This document shows, in pieces, positions 10,201-20,600 of a DNA stretch of 64,000 nt. Numbering within the stretch: position 1 is the first letter of the stretch; the number at the start of each line of letters is the position of its first letter. The translations under genes and the position numbers were made by a program. Source of the DNA: Chimonanthus salicifolius (taxonomy: Eukaryota; Streptophyta; Magnoliopsida; Laurales; Calycanthaceae); contig CM023540.1 in the NCBI GenBank assembly GCA_013350335.1, forward strand, positions 62,918,101 to 62,982,100, given 5' to 3'. The notes under the pieces are model-generated. The model saw only the letters and a list, made by a program, of their open reading frames with translations, ran no database searches and had not been told where the DNA came from.

Positions 10201-11301
10201 TCAGTCCTTTCCATTGTACTTCATTCCTTCGCGATTTCTCTTAAAAGAGTCCTAACGGCATGTTTGGTAATACTTACAATCCTTGGTTTTCCCGGTTGTC
10301 TTTTGCTCCTCTTGTTCCTTAGCCTTTCTCCTTCTTCTTCCTCCTTGATACTTGGCCAATGATGGCTTGATTAAGGTAAGGTCACCAAGGTTTGGTTCGG
10401 CCAAGGTGTAACAGTTTTGAGAGAGAAAAACGGAGGAGGGAATGGGAGAATATCTCAAGTCTCAGGTGTTAGGAGTGATCGGCCAACTCTTAGCTTCTTC
10501 TTCCCTTCTTTCTAAATTCCTTTCTCTTCTTTTCTCTTTAGTGTTTTCTTTGGAAGAGAGGGGAGGACGGTTTTGGTGTGTGAGGGAGAGAGTGAGAGAA
10601 AGATGGGTGTGATGATTGGTTTGATTCCCTCCACCAACCAAGCATGGAGGGTGGTATGGGCTTGCATGCCCCCAATTTTAGGGCCTTTGTCCCCTTAGTG
10701 GGGGTGGTTGGAATGGGTTTGAGTCACAACTCATTCCAATGAGTTTGGTGAGTCAAATAAGATGGGAATCATCTTGACTCACCCAATTATATAATTTGTT
10801 ATTTAACTTAGCCCCTTTAATTTCATAATTTAATTTCTATTTATTCTCCTTCAATTCCTTCATGAATCCACCCATGGTTGACCAAGTCAACCATGGTGGC
10901 CGGCCCCACCAATTTCTTAGCCAACCGCCACCTCACTTGATGAGGTGAAGGTGGACCCCACTTGATTATGTCCCTTGGTCTATTCAAGACTAAACTTAGG
11001 TGTTTTATATTAATTAAATTAACTTTATTTACTTGGGTCCTCTTTAATTCCATTTTGACTCATCCATGGTTGACCAAGTCAACCATGATTGTCGGGCCCA
11101 CCTTTTTCCTTGGAGTTTGAATCAATTTGATCCATTGGGTCCCACACGGTTATCGGGCCCACCTGACCATCATTGATCCTTTTGATAGATTTCATCAAAT
11201 CCATGGTCCATTGGACCACGCTTGGGGCTTTGTCCAAATTATGATCCATTTAATATTCATGACATCAAAGTTCCCATTTTCCCATTATTAAAACAAATAA
11301 T

Positions 11302-11305
<4 letters not shown>

Positions 11306-11333
<28 letters not shown>
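11306..11333. repeat. (AT)n microsatellite
   Basis: An uninterrupted run of about 28 alternating A/T bases, 30 bp inside the U3 terminus of the solo LTR. Confidence 0.95.
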
Positions 11334-11368
11334 TGATTTAAAAAAAAAATTCGGGCTATTACAGCAGC

Positions 11369-12050
11369 TATACCTTCTGATGATATAACATGCCCCAAAA
11401 AGTTAACCTCAAATAACCAAAATTCACATTTGCTGGCTTTGGCATATAGTTTGTTCTTTCTTAAAGTGTCCAGAACTATCCTCAGGTGCTCAGCATGTTC
11501 TTCCTTACTTTTGGAATAGATCAGGATGTCATCAATAAATACAATAACAAACTGATCCAAGTGAGGGCAGAAGATCCTGTTCATTAAATCCATGAACACA
11601 GCCGGTGCATTGGTGAGTCCAAACAGCATGACTACAAACTCATAGAGTCCATACCGTGTTCTGAAGGCTGTCTTCTCTATGTCCTCCTCCCTAACCCAGA
11701 TTTGACGGTATCCGTACATCAGGTCAATCTTAGAGAAATGATTGGAACCTCTAAGTTGATCAAATAAATCATCAATCCTAGGTAGAGGGTACTTGTTTCT
11801 GATCGATAGCTGGTTCAGTTTTCGGTAATCCACACACATATGGAGTGAACCATCCTTCTTCTTCACAAATAAAACCGGAGCTCCCCAAGCCGATGTATTG
11901 TTCCGGATACAACCCAGTCTGAGCAGTTCATCAATCTGTTTCTTTAGCTCAGGACATCTCTGCTGGTGCCATCCGGTAGTGTGGTAATGACACTGGTGCA
12001 GTGCCAGGGTACAACTTGATTTCAAAATTAATTTCCCTCATGGGAGGCAA
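11369..12050 (-). pseudogene. Element A reverse transcriptase, N-terminal and palm part
   Basis: The minus strand encodes Ty3-type [17 protein letters not shown], then [47 protein letters not shown], the catalytic FIDDILIYS (the F-x-D-D form common in Ty3 elements), and [11 protein letters not shown] before the gene is cut at 11369 by the solo LTR. The protease/linker frame overlaps upstream (11949-12407) in a different phase, so a frameshift separates them near 11960-12025. Some residues are unusual (LMYGYRQIW where relatives have MSGYHQIR), suggesting decay. It would polymerise element cDNA from the tRNA primer; split as it is, it cannot be functional. Confidence 0.88.
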
Positions 12051-12546
12051 GCTAGGGAGTTCTTTTGGAAATACATCCGCATAGTCCTTTACTATTTTCG
12101 GAAGTTCAGCCACCGGTGCCTTGTTGATTTGGATACTGTTCAATACCAGATGACTTAACGCTTCATGCAGTCTGCTTTGTTTGTCAGTACGTACCACATG
12201 TTGTATTCTCTCTGGTGACCAAAATGTCACCCTGCGGCGATAGCAATCAATGTTGGCCTGAAAACTAGCCAACCAATCCATGCCAAAGATAATATCGTAC
12301 TCTGTCATATCGAGTACCAAATAGTTGAACTCAAATCTGAGTCTAGTGAGTTTAGTATTCACTGCTGTGCATATAAGCCCCAATGATGTCTCCGACGGGG
12401 GATACAACGGTGAGTGATGTGGACAGTTTTTGTATTAAAGTTCCAGTTGTAGATATGAATGCAGCAGATATGAAAAAGTGAGATACTCCAGAATCAAATA
12501 AAGCAAAGGCGTAGGAACTACTGACTGACGCCATACCTTGAATCAT
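11949..12546 (-). pseudogene. Element A aspartic protease and PR-RT linker, frameshifted
   Basis: Two overlapping minus-strand frames form one broken domain. The first (12352-12546) has the protease active site ALFDSGVSH, where relatives read DSGAS. The second (11949-12407) continues with LVLDMTEYDIIFGMDWL, the typical end of the Ty3 protease fold, and the linker KDYADVFPKELPSLPP leading into RT. The frameshift lies near 12352-12407. The catalytic Asp-Ser-Gly is intact. It follows gag directly, as expected for processing of the gag-pol polyprotein. Confidence 0.82.
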
Positions 12547-13742
12547 AGAGTGATCCTCTGCTGCGGAGGTGCTAAGGTAAATGACCGTCCCGATCCTGTA
12601 GGAGCCCGTCCTGCTTGGTTAAATGTCCTGCCTCCACGTGAGTTAGCTGGTCTAATTGGTGGGCGAGATGAACCTCTGGAATAAGAGGGTTTGTTGAGTT
12701 GTGGGCATTCCCTCTTAAAATGGCCCGGCTGATCACAATGGAAGCAGTTATTCACCCCTCTGGGAGCCTGAGTGACTGATACAGATGGGGAGGGATGTTT
12801 GGGACGAAAGTCCCCTGTTGACCCAGTGGATGGTGAGGGTCTGCTAAAGTTCGGTCGGAACCACTTGTTGGGCTGGAATGTACCCATCCCACTCTGAGCT
12901 CGACGGTTGTCAAAACGTACCAACTCAGCCATCTCTTGCTCTACTATAGTGGCCCTGCTAACCACCTCTGCCAATGTAGCTGCCTTGAATATGGTTACCT
13001 TGGTCCTAATGCTAGGCAGAAAGCCCCACTCAAACTTGCGTGCCCTTCGATACTCTGTATCCACCATATAAAATGCATATACAGACAAATTGAGAAACTC
13101 CTGGTGGTACTCTGCCACCGTCATGGTACCTTGTACCAAAGATAAAAAAGCTTGAGTCTGACGTTCCTTCTCCTCTTCAGGGAAATAATGGTCCAATAAG
13201 GTAGCTGAGAACTGGTCCCAAGTCATTGCAGTCCTCTCTCTTTCCGGAAGAAGTGCTTGCTGCTTCTCTAGTACCTCCGACCATTTACCGGCATCATCGA
13301 TCAGTTGTGACGTGGCCAGTAAAATTTTATCGACATGACTCGAAATCTTGAGTAGAGTCAGGATCTGAGTGATTTTCTTTAGCCAATTTTCCGCTACGAC
13401 AGCCCCTTCTTTCCCTTTGAAATAAGGAGGGCGTTGTTGCTGGAAGTCCCTGACCATGCTCCTGTCATTAGTCTCGTTGGTGGTTCCATTTCCATTCAAG
13501 TGCTGTTGAAGCACCGAAGTGACCACCGCTTGAACCAAGTTTTGTAATTCATGAGGTACGACCTGTATATTCACGCTGCTTTGTTCTTCCTCCTCTTGGT
13601 GGGATGGTTGTTCTTCTTCATGTCAAGATTGTCGTTCCTCCTCTTCATGTTGAGATTTTTCTACCTCCCTTTCATGTTGAGAGGTTTCTACCTCCTTTTC
13701 CTTCCTTTTCTGGTTTTGTTGGGTATTCATCTTTGCAGGCAT
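12543..13742 (-). pseudogene. Element A gag (capsid-nucleocapsid) with internal stop
   Basis: The minus-strand start ATG is at 13740-13742. The N-terminus is a Glu/Gln/His-rich low-complexity stretch built of repeats (EVETSQHE, EVEKSQHE), with an in-frame TGA at 13623-13625. The clean part (343 codons from 13574) contains the Ty3 capsid-like region (PPYFKGKEGAVVAENWLKK, then WDQFSATLLDHYFPE, then YHQEFLNLS) and a zinc knuckle CFHCDQPGHFKREC (CX2CX4HX4C) near 12740, followed by a basic Ser/Arg/Gly-rich tail. It would package element RNA into particles. It is the only near full-length gag in the window; gag of E has lost its capsid portion. Confidence 0.87.
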
Positions 13743-13998
13743 CTTTCCCTAAGCCATTGGAAAACATCATGACTTAGTTTTCATCGTAAAGTTTGTATTC
13801 TCTACTTTTGGGGAAATTTCCAAATAGACACTCTTGATTTTGCTTTGTTTATGGGGAAATATATCCTATGTTGTTATGTTTGATTAATCCAATTATTTTG
13901 ACTATACTTCCTTTGCTACCATCCATTGAGTTTAACGAAGTAAATTAATGCACGAGGGCCGGATTAATTTACTCTGAAAGATTCAATCTTTCTGGTTT
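13743..13998 (-). other. Element A untranslated leader between PBS and gag
   Basis: About 250 bp without a gene. It holds ACTTCC/CCCCAAA-type short repeats (GGGGAAATTTCC, GGGGAAATATAT on the plus strand), also found in the leaders of E and H, where they form longer tandem sets. Confidence 0.6.
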
Positions 13999-14010
13999 GC
14001 TATGATACCA
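13999..14010 (-). other. Primer-binding site of element A
   Basis: On the minus strand TGGTATCATAGC, two bases inside the 5' LTR end. It matches the initiator tRNA-Met 3' end complement (TGGTATCAGAGC) with one mismatch. Confidence 0.88.
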
Positions 14011-14594
14011 ACTGTAACGTCCGCCCTTTTTCACTCTCTTACTTCTGAAAATCAGTGTCTATTTTTTTTTTTAAGCAAAGAGTGATAGAGAGTGGGACAT
14101 CACGACGCGAGTTAAGTCCGAACTTCTAAATTCTGACCCTTAACTGGCCAACCCTATGTGTACATGGACCAAGTCCATGAAAAATAGTTCACACATAACA
14201 ATATAAACATGCTGATAGCAAAGTACGTCAAGTCCTTAACCGTAATCAACATATCATAATTATCCAAATAACCATCCAACCATAGCAAATCATCTAAGTT
14301 ATTACATGTCCGAAGTCTAGTTACTCAAATACAAGTCCATCAGTAACTTAATCAAAATATAAACTGAAAGCATCCAAGCCCTTATGCTTGGCCCTTTTCG
14401 CGTTCATCGTTCCCCTCCTTTCCTGTATCATCCACTAGGGTAGAAGTAGGGCGTTAGAACAACTCGCCCAGTAGGTATTCCAATTAGGGCTAACACATGG
14501 TTAGTACAAAACATGCATATAACATAATAATAAATCCATATAAAAACAATGCCATGACATGTGTAGTATGCAATGAGTCCCACCCATCATAAGC

Positions 14595-14765
14595 ACATGT
14601 ATCCTCTTGATGGAATTCTCATCATCAAGGTACCCCCACATAGGTCTTTCAGACGCCCCGACGGAGTGTGGTTCCTCCGGTTTCTTCTTGATGGAAAAGC
14701 ACATCAAGGTATCCCACATAGGTTTTTCGGACGCCCCAACGGAGTGTGGCCCCTCCGGTTACATA
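14595..14765 (-). repeat. Tandem hairpin array, element A 5' LTR
   Basis: Two about 85-bp units, each with a CTTGATG/CATCAAG stem and a CGGACGCCCC(G/A)ACGGAGTGTGG block ending in CTCCGG. Same position as the arrays in the other LTRs. Confidence 0.8.
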
Positions 14766-15085
14766 TCCTTCACCCCATGCCATGCATGAGATGCTAATGA
14801 AACACATGCTATTTTATATAATAAACATAACATTAAAACATCACATTTGAAACATGTCTTTTTCAACATAATTCATCAAAATAAGATAAAAACATTGTAC
14901 ATTAAACCCATGGTTTCAAAGAGGTGGAGTCCTACCAAAGATCACTACGTATCCTTGCGCTTCCGTTCGGTAACCGCTCACGATCATACACACCTTGTGA
15001 GGTCCCCTTACCTTATAATATATCAATCAATTAAAACATGTCCCATTTGATTTACAATAATGTCCAAGTCCATAAAACAATCCCC

Positions 15086-16530
15086 ATGGGTTCGGCCATA
15101 CACCATGGCCGAACCCATGGTCTATCATTTTCACACTTATTTACCACATTGCCATTGGTCTAATCTTTAGTTAATATTCCATTCATTTTAATCTGCCATG
15201 CATAGACCCTATGTCCACCAAACAATTGCCACGGGGTTCGGCCACACACCATGGCCGAACCCATGGTCCATTAATTCACTTAATTACAATATTGCCATTA
15301 TATCTATCCATAACCAAAACATTATAAAAATGATCCATACATAGTTCTTTAATTCAAATACATGATCCATTAAATAGTTCATGGGGTTCGGCCATACACC
15401 ATGGCCGAACCCTATGTCCATCATTTTCACCTATTTACAACTTTGCCATTGATTCCATCAACTTATGTTTGGGTTCCAAAACATAGGTCCATTCATTTAT
15501 TTACTACCCCAAGTCCAAGAGTGATCTATACATAATTCATTCACCATTTACATTACTTATAATCTTAGGTCCATAAACATAGGTCCATATATTTAGACAT
15601 TATATATATGGATCCTCCAATGAACCACAACCATAGAACCATAAACAAAACCCTCCATAAACGATCCATGGAATTGATTCATGGGGTTCGGCCATACACC
15701 ATGGCCGAACCCATGATGTCTAAATTCCAATTATAGCAATTCCCATTCTTGAATCCATAAATCAAGATTCTTTCCTTTTTTAATCCAAAAGTCCATAATT
15801 AGAAACTTTCTAATTTAATAACCATCCTTCATGGTTCGGTCATACACCATGGCCGAACCCTATGGTTCATAATCTTCTCCTTTAAATGCAATCAAAACAT
15901 CATAACCCTCCATGGTTTTCATGATCCAATTGCATCTAAAGCCATCAAACCTTCCATCATTTAAAATAATTAAAACAGTCCACTTAAATTCCATATCTAA
16001 AACCCTAATTCCATATATACTCCTTGGTGGGGTTCGGCCATACCACATGGCCGAACCTCACCCTTTGGTTTTGTGTCCTTCTTTCCTTAGGTAGTCACTC
16101 ACAATTGTTTAACATGGTTAACAAATTAAATCCATAAAAGACCTCATGTATGGCAGAACCCATGATCTTTCATTTTAGCTGATAATTACAACTTTGCTAT
16201 GATCTTTCATTTTAGCCGATAATTACAACTTTGCCATCATCTCTATGATCTAACTATGTGAGTAATAATTCCATAATTCTTTATGGTGTTCGGCCATACC
16301 CCTTTGCCGAACCCATGGTCTAAGGTTTTTCACCAACATCCTTCCATTAAAACCCTTTTAAAACATACGTAATATTCCGTGGTTTTCATCATTCAAACTT
16401 CCATTAAATAATCAATGTCCATCCATGGGGTTCGGCCATGGTGCCTATGATTCATCCTTTCCATTAAAGATACTCAAATCAACCCCCAATGTTCTTCCAT
16501 GGGGTTCAGCCATACACCATGGTCGAACCC
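15086..16530. repeat. Palindrome array, element A 5' LTR
   Basis: Copies near 15086, 15234, 15384, 15682, 15832, 16028, 16284 and 16500. Most have CCATGGGGTTCGG arms with outer CATGG pairing. The copy at 16425 is a half unit that stops after GGTTCGGCCATGG. Confidence 0.88.
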
Positions 16531-17314
16531 TATGGTTCTTTTCTTTTAAACAAAATTATCAAAATTACTTACCGGTTCCGCGACTCCTCCGGTTTTCCTT
16601 CGCTTGTTCTTGCTCTTCCAATCCTTTTCCTCCTTAGCCTCTTTCCACTTCTTCTTGGTCTTTTCCACAGCCGAGAACACCTTCTTGTTGTTGTTTGTGC
16701 CGTACGCCCTTGCTGCCCTTCTTTTATAAAAATTCCACATGGTACAGTAGCAATTGCCATGTGCCCTTTGCTTAATTTTTGGGTGTGCCGTGCGCCTCTT
16801 GTTCTCTCCTTTTATCACTTCCAATTGGTCCCAATTTAGAAGGTGCCATGCGCTCCTTCTTCCTTTATTAATCTCCAATTGGTCCCAATTTAGAAGGTGC
16901 CATGAGCCCCTTCTTTTAGCCATTGCCTTAATGCCATTCTTAATCAAGGAAAGCCCCCTTTTTAAATGATCTTATGCGCCTAACCTTGGATATGGAAATC
17001 CCTATACACGGCCAAGGCAATCTATCTTTATTTAGTAATCCCCTTATGCGCATATTCATGGATATGTAAATCTTCATACACGGACTGACAATTAACCCAA
17101 ATCCCTTTATGCGCATAATAATTAATTATAGATATAATGCATTACTAATTTAGTTAAGCCCCATTTAATTTTATTGAAACCATTTCCACAATCCGTTGGG
17201 TCTTAATTGGGCAATGACCGAACACTTTACCCATATAAGGTCCATATCTAATAATTCACAAATTAAATGGAAAATTCCGTAAATATTTATAACTTGAAAA
17301 TCCAGAGTGTTACA

Positions 17315-17776
17315 AAGACTGCATGAAGAACTGAACCACCTGGTATTGAACAACATCAGATTAGACAAGGCACCACTAGCTGAACTTTCGGCGGTAGTGA
17401 AAGACTACGTAGAGGTATTTCCAACAGAACTCCTTGGTTTGCCACCCAAGAGGGAGATTGATTTTGAGATCAAGCTATATCCTGGCACTACTCCGGTGTC
17501 ATTGCCACATTACCGGATGGCACCAGCCGAGATGTCCGAGTTGAAGAAACAGATTGATGAACTGCTCAGACTGGGATTCATCCGGAACAACACATCATCT
17601 TGGGGAGCCTCGGTATTATTTGTGAAGAAGAAGGACGGTACACTTCGAATGTGTGTGGATTACAGAAAATTGAACCAGCTGACTGTTAGGAACAAGTACT
17701 CTCCACCCAGATTGATGATCTATTTGATCAACTTAGGGGTTCCACTCACTTTTCTAAGATTGATCTGATGCCTGGT
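17315..17776 (+). pseudogene. Element C reverse transcriptase fragment
   Basis: Plus-strand pol piece flanked on both sides by minus-strand LTRs (A and D). It encodes the PR-RT linker ([20 protein letters not shown]), then [38 protein letters not shown] and NKYSPPRL. A deleted base near 17705 shifts the frame before DDLFDQLRG. It ends at CTGGT (17772-17776) where LTR D begins. C is the outermost host element here; its left continuation would lie before the window. Confidence 0.87.
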
Positions 17777-18424
17777 TGTAACGCCCCGTCTTTTTTCACT
17801 CGCCGAAAATCAGAGTTTATTTTTTTTTTAAAATAAAAGAGTGAGAGAGAGAAGGACGCCACAACGCGATCTAAGTCCGAGCTTCCAAAGCCCGACCCTT
17901 AATTGGCCAACTATACGTGTGCGTGGACCAAGTCCATTAAAACGGTTCACACATACTCAAGTTAACATGCAAAATAATCATAAATGCGGAATTATAATAG
18001 AATAACTATCCTATTCCATTTTAGAAAGCAAAGTAATCCATTACTTAAACATAATTGCCTTAAGTTAAAATAACCAAAATCAACATTCAAACCATAGCAA
18101 ATAATCTAAATTATTATAGTCCCGAATGCTAGCCATTCAAAATACATAGTCCATGAATAACTTGAAATAAAAGAAACTAAGACATCCAAGCTCCTAAGCT
18201 TGGCTCCGATCTCGTTCCTCGTTTCGTTTCAATTCCTGTGTCATCAACTAGGGTAGAAGTAGGGCGTTAGACAACGCGCCCAGTAGATACTCCAAATAGG
18301 GTTAACACATGGGTTAGTACCAAAAATCACATAGATAATATAATAACAAAACCATGTAAAACAATGATATGTCATGGTGTCATATGTCATGAGTCCCACC
18401 CATCATCCATATCACACACACATA

Positions 18425-18595
18425 ATATCCTCTCGATGGAATCTCCTCATCAAGTATCCCCCACAGTTGCCTTACGGACGCCCCGACGGAGCGTGGACTC
18501 CGGTTACCTTTGATGGATAATGCACATCAAGGTACCCCCACAGTTGCCTTACGGACGCCCCGACCGAGTGTGGTCTCCGGTTACATATCATCCCT
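18425..18595 (-). repeat. Tandem hairpin array, LTR D
   Basis: Two units of about 75 bp with a GATG...CATCAAG stem, CCCCACAGTTGCCTTACGG and a CGCCCCGACGGAGCGTGG-type block. Confidence 0.78.
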
Positions 18596-18916
18596 CCCAT
18601 GCCATGCATGAGATGCAAATGAACACATGCTATGTAATGTTACAATCATAACATTAAAAAACCCATATTTGAAACATATCATTTATACAAAATAACTCAT
18701 CAAACTATGAATTAAAAATCATCATACATATCCCATGGTTTCAAAGAGGTAAGAATCCTACCAATGATCAACTAACGTGTCCTTGCGTGTTTGTCCAAAA
18801 ACCGATCACCGATCGTATACCACTTGTGAGGTCCCGTTACCTTATTACATATCAATCAATCAACCCCATGTTCCATTTGATTTCCAATCATGTCTAAGTC
18901 CATAAACACAACTTAG

Positions 18917-19910
18917 TGGGGTTCGGCCATACAACATGGCCGAACCTCACTCACTTGAATTTGGGTCCCTCTTTTTATTTATTAACCAATCCCACATAAG
19001 TTTAACCATTTAAGAAACCCTAAGTCCACAAAATATTCCCCATGGGGTCGGCCATACACCATGGCTGAACCCATGGTCCATCATTCTCATCCCATTTCCG
19101 TCTTTGCCATTATTTTCATCACCTCATACTTAGATCCAAAACATAGATCCATAACTACACATTTCATGCATGGATCCACAAATGATCCATCAACATAAAA
19201 CCCATACTAAAAATCCTTCCATCTCTTAGCATAACCATTCATTTATTAAATCATACATAGACCTCTAAATGACCCTTTAAAAATAGTCCATGGGGTTCAT
19301 CCATACACCATGGCCGAACCATAATGTCTCATTTTCCATCTTCTCCTTTAAATCCTTTATAATATTAGGTCCATAACAAAGTCCCTTTATGGGGGGTTTA
19401 ACCATACTCTTAGATTCATCATTTACACCCAAGGATCCATAATACATCCATTAATATTTCTCCATGGGGTTGGGCCATGTCCAAGGTTCTTCATCATTAT
19501 AACATTTGAGACTATTTAAAAATCAATACATTCCTCCTTATTTCCATGATCTAAATACATATAAATAATTCAATATTTTTACATGGGGTTCGGCCATACA
19601 CCATGACCGAACCCATGGTCCATGGTTCTTCACCCTTTACATCATTTAGACCTATTTAAAATCCTTAATACCTTTCTATGGGGTTCGGCCATACAACATG
19701 GCCGAACCCTATGGTTCATTATTTTCCTTAAAATGTATCATTCGTCCATGATTGATTCTTTTACACCTTTTAAAATCACTAATATCCTCCATGGGGTTCG
19801 GCCATACAACATGGCCGAACCCTATGGTTCATCATTTCCCTTTTATAAAATCATAAATCCAGAATTGATCTTTTGATGGGGTTTGGCCATACTTCATGGC
19901 CGAACCTCAT
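18917..19910. repeat. Palindrome array, LTR D
   Basis: Seven copies near 18917, 19040, 19289, 19584, 19680, 19795 and 19878. Loops vary (ACAAC, ACACC, ACTTC). Two isolated single arms follow at about 19955-19980 and 20045-20070. Confidence 0.85.
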
Positions 19911-20463
19911 CCAACCATTTTTTGGTCCTTGATGGTTCTTGTATATAAAATTTAGGGTTTGGCCATGCAAGGGCCAAACCATGATCCTTGATCATCCACC
20001 ATTTGCCATATGATAATGCATAAGTCCTTAGCTACAACAAGATTAGGGTTCGGCCATGCAATGGCCGGACCATGTTCCTTGACCATCTTACTTAATAAAA
20101 TCACATTGAGTACTTACCGATTCCGCGACTTTTTGTTCCTTTGATCTTCTTCTTCCTTAGCCTCTTCTTCCTTCCTTCTTGATCCTTGGCTGAGATTGAT
20201 CTTGATAAAATCTCTAGGAGTGCTTCGACCAAGAGGTGTAGGTTTGAGAGAGGGAGAAAAAGAGAAGATTTAAGATAAAAACTCTAAGTGTTCTCCCTTT
20301 GTCAATGAGAGGGGGATCGGCCTTGAGTGAGAGGGAGAGAGTGAGATGAAGCAAATAACTTATTATGTTGTGTAATGTAATTTGGCCAAGGGTGATGTCC
20401 TTTGGGGTGATGCCCATTGTAATAACCATGGCTCTTCACCTCCCTCATTAACACTTTTCTTTG

Positions 20464-20600
20464 GAGTTTCATCTCATGAGATGAAACTCCCACCATTCCA
20501 ACGTGTAACCCTTGAAGGTATCTTTTGAAACAACAAAAGTCCTCACCTCCCTCATTAAAGCTTCCTTTGGAGTTTCATCCCATGAGATGAAACTCCCACC
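20464..20600. repeat. Two long palindromes GGAGTTTCATCTC-type in U3 of LTR D
   Basis: The first copy has arms GGAGTTTCATCTCA and TGAGATGAAACTCC meeting with no loop, a 28-bp perfect palindrome. The second (about 20571-20598) differs by one base. The 100 bp between them is itself a repeat (CTCACCTCCCTCATTAA). Confidence 0.9.

Larger units (their letters stand above)
8019..11363 (-). mobile_element. Solo LTR (3345 bp) in element A, TSD GCAGC
   Basis: Minus orientation: it begins (from the right) TGTAATAGCCCG and ends GGGCGGGCGTTACA. It is flanked by perfect 5-bp duplications GCAGC at 8014-8018 and 11364-11368; joining the flanks restores the A reading order seen in element Q. There is no internal region, so it is a solo LTR left by LTR-LTR recombination. 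It has the usual donor (ACTTAC, 10272-10277) and acceptor (CTG, 8498-8500 on the plus strand). The branch-point-like CTAAC is changed here. It differs from its relatives in carrying a TTCAGTCGACTGAA array instead of the GGTTCGGCCAT array. Confidence 0.93.
14013..17314 (-). mobile_element. 5' LTR of element A (3302 bp)
   Basis: Minus orientation, TGTAACACTC...CGTTACA, next to the PBS. The right flank AAGAC (17315-17319) lies in element C; the partner flank is outside the window. It contains donor ACTTAC (16567-16572), acceptor CTG (14423-14425) and branch-like GTTAG (14453-14457), all read on the minus strand. It also has eight palindromes (15086-16530) and a hairpin pair (14600-14760). Relative to the 3' LTR it has small tandem duplications near 16165-16225 and 16855-16900. 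U3 carries TGCGCAT repeats and repeated GGTGCCATGCGC segments. Confidence 0.92.

Noticed and set aside
9623..10244. Open frames translating as repeated FSRLN/VQSTET units
   Set aside because: They are by-products of the TTCAGTCGACTGAA array, open in more than one phase, with no start context or homologous protein.
15086..16530. MITE or foldback transposon insertions for each GGTTCGGCCAT palindrome
   Set aside because: No target duplication flanks the single units, units are only about 30 bp, and they occur only in one LTR interval.
16546..16947. Minus-strand 133-codon frame in A 5' LTR (and 1089-1436 in the 3' LTR)
   Set aside because: Covers the leader before the donor-like site; the two LTRs differ by a duplication and indels, and no domain is recognisable. 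Could be an upstream ORF, but unsupported.
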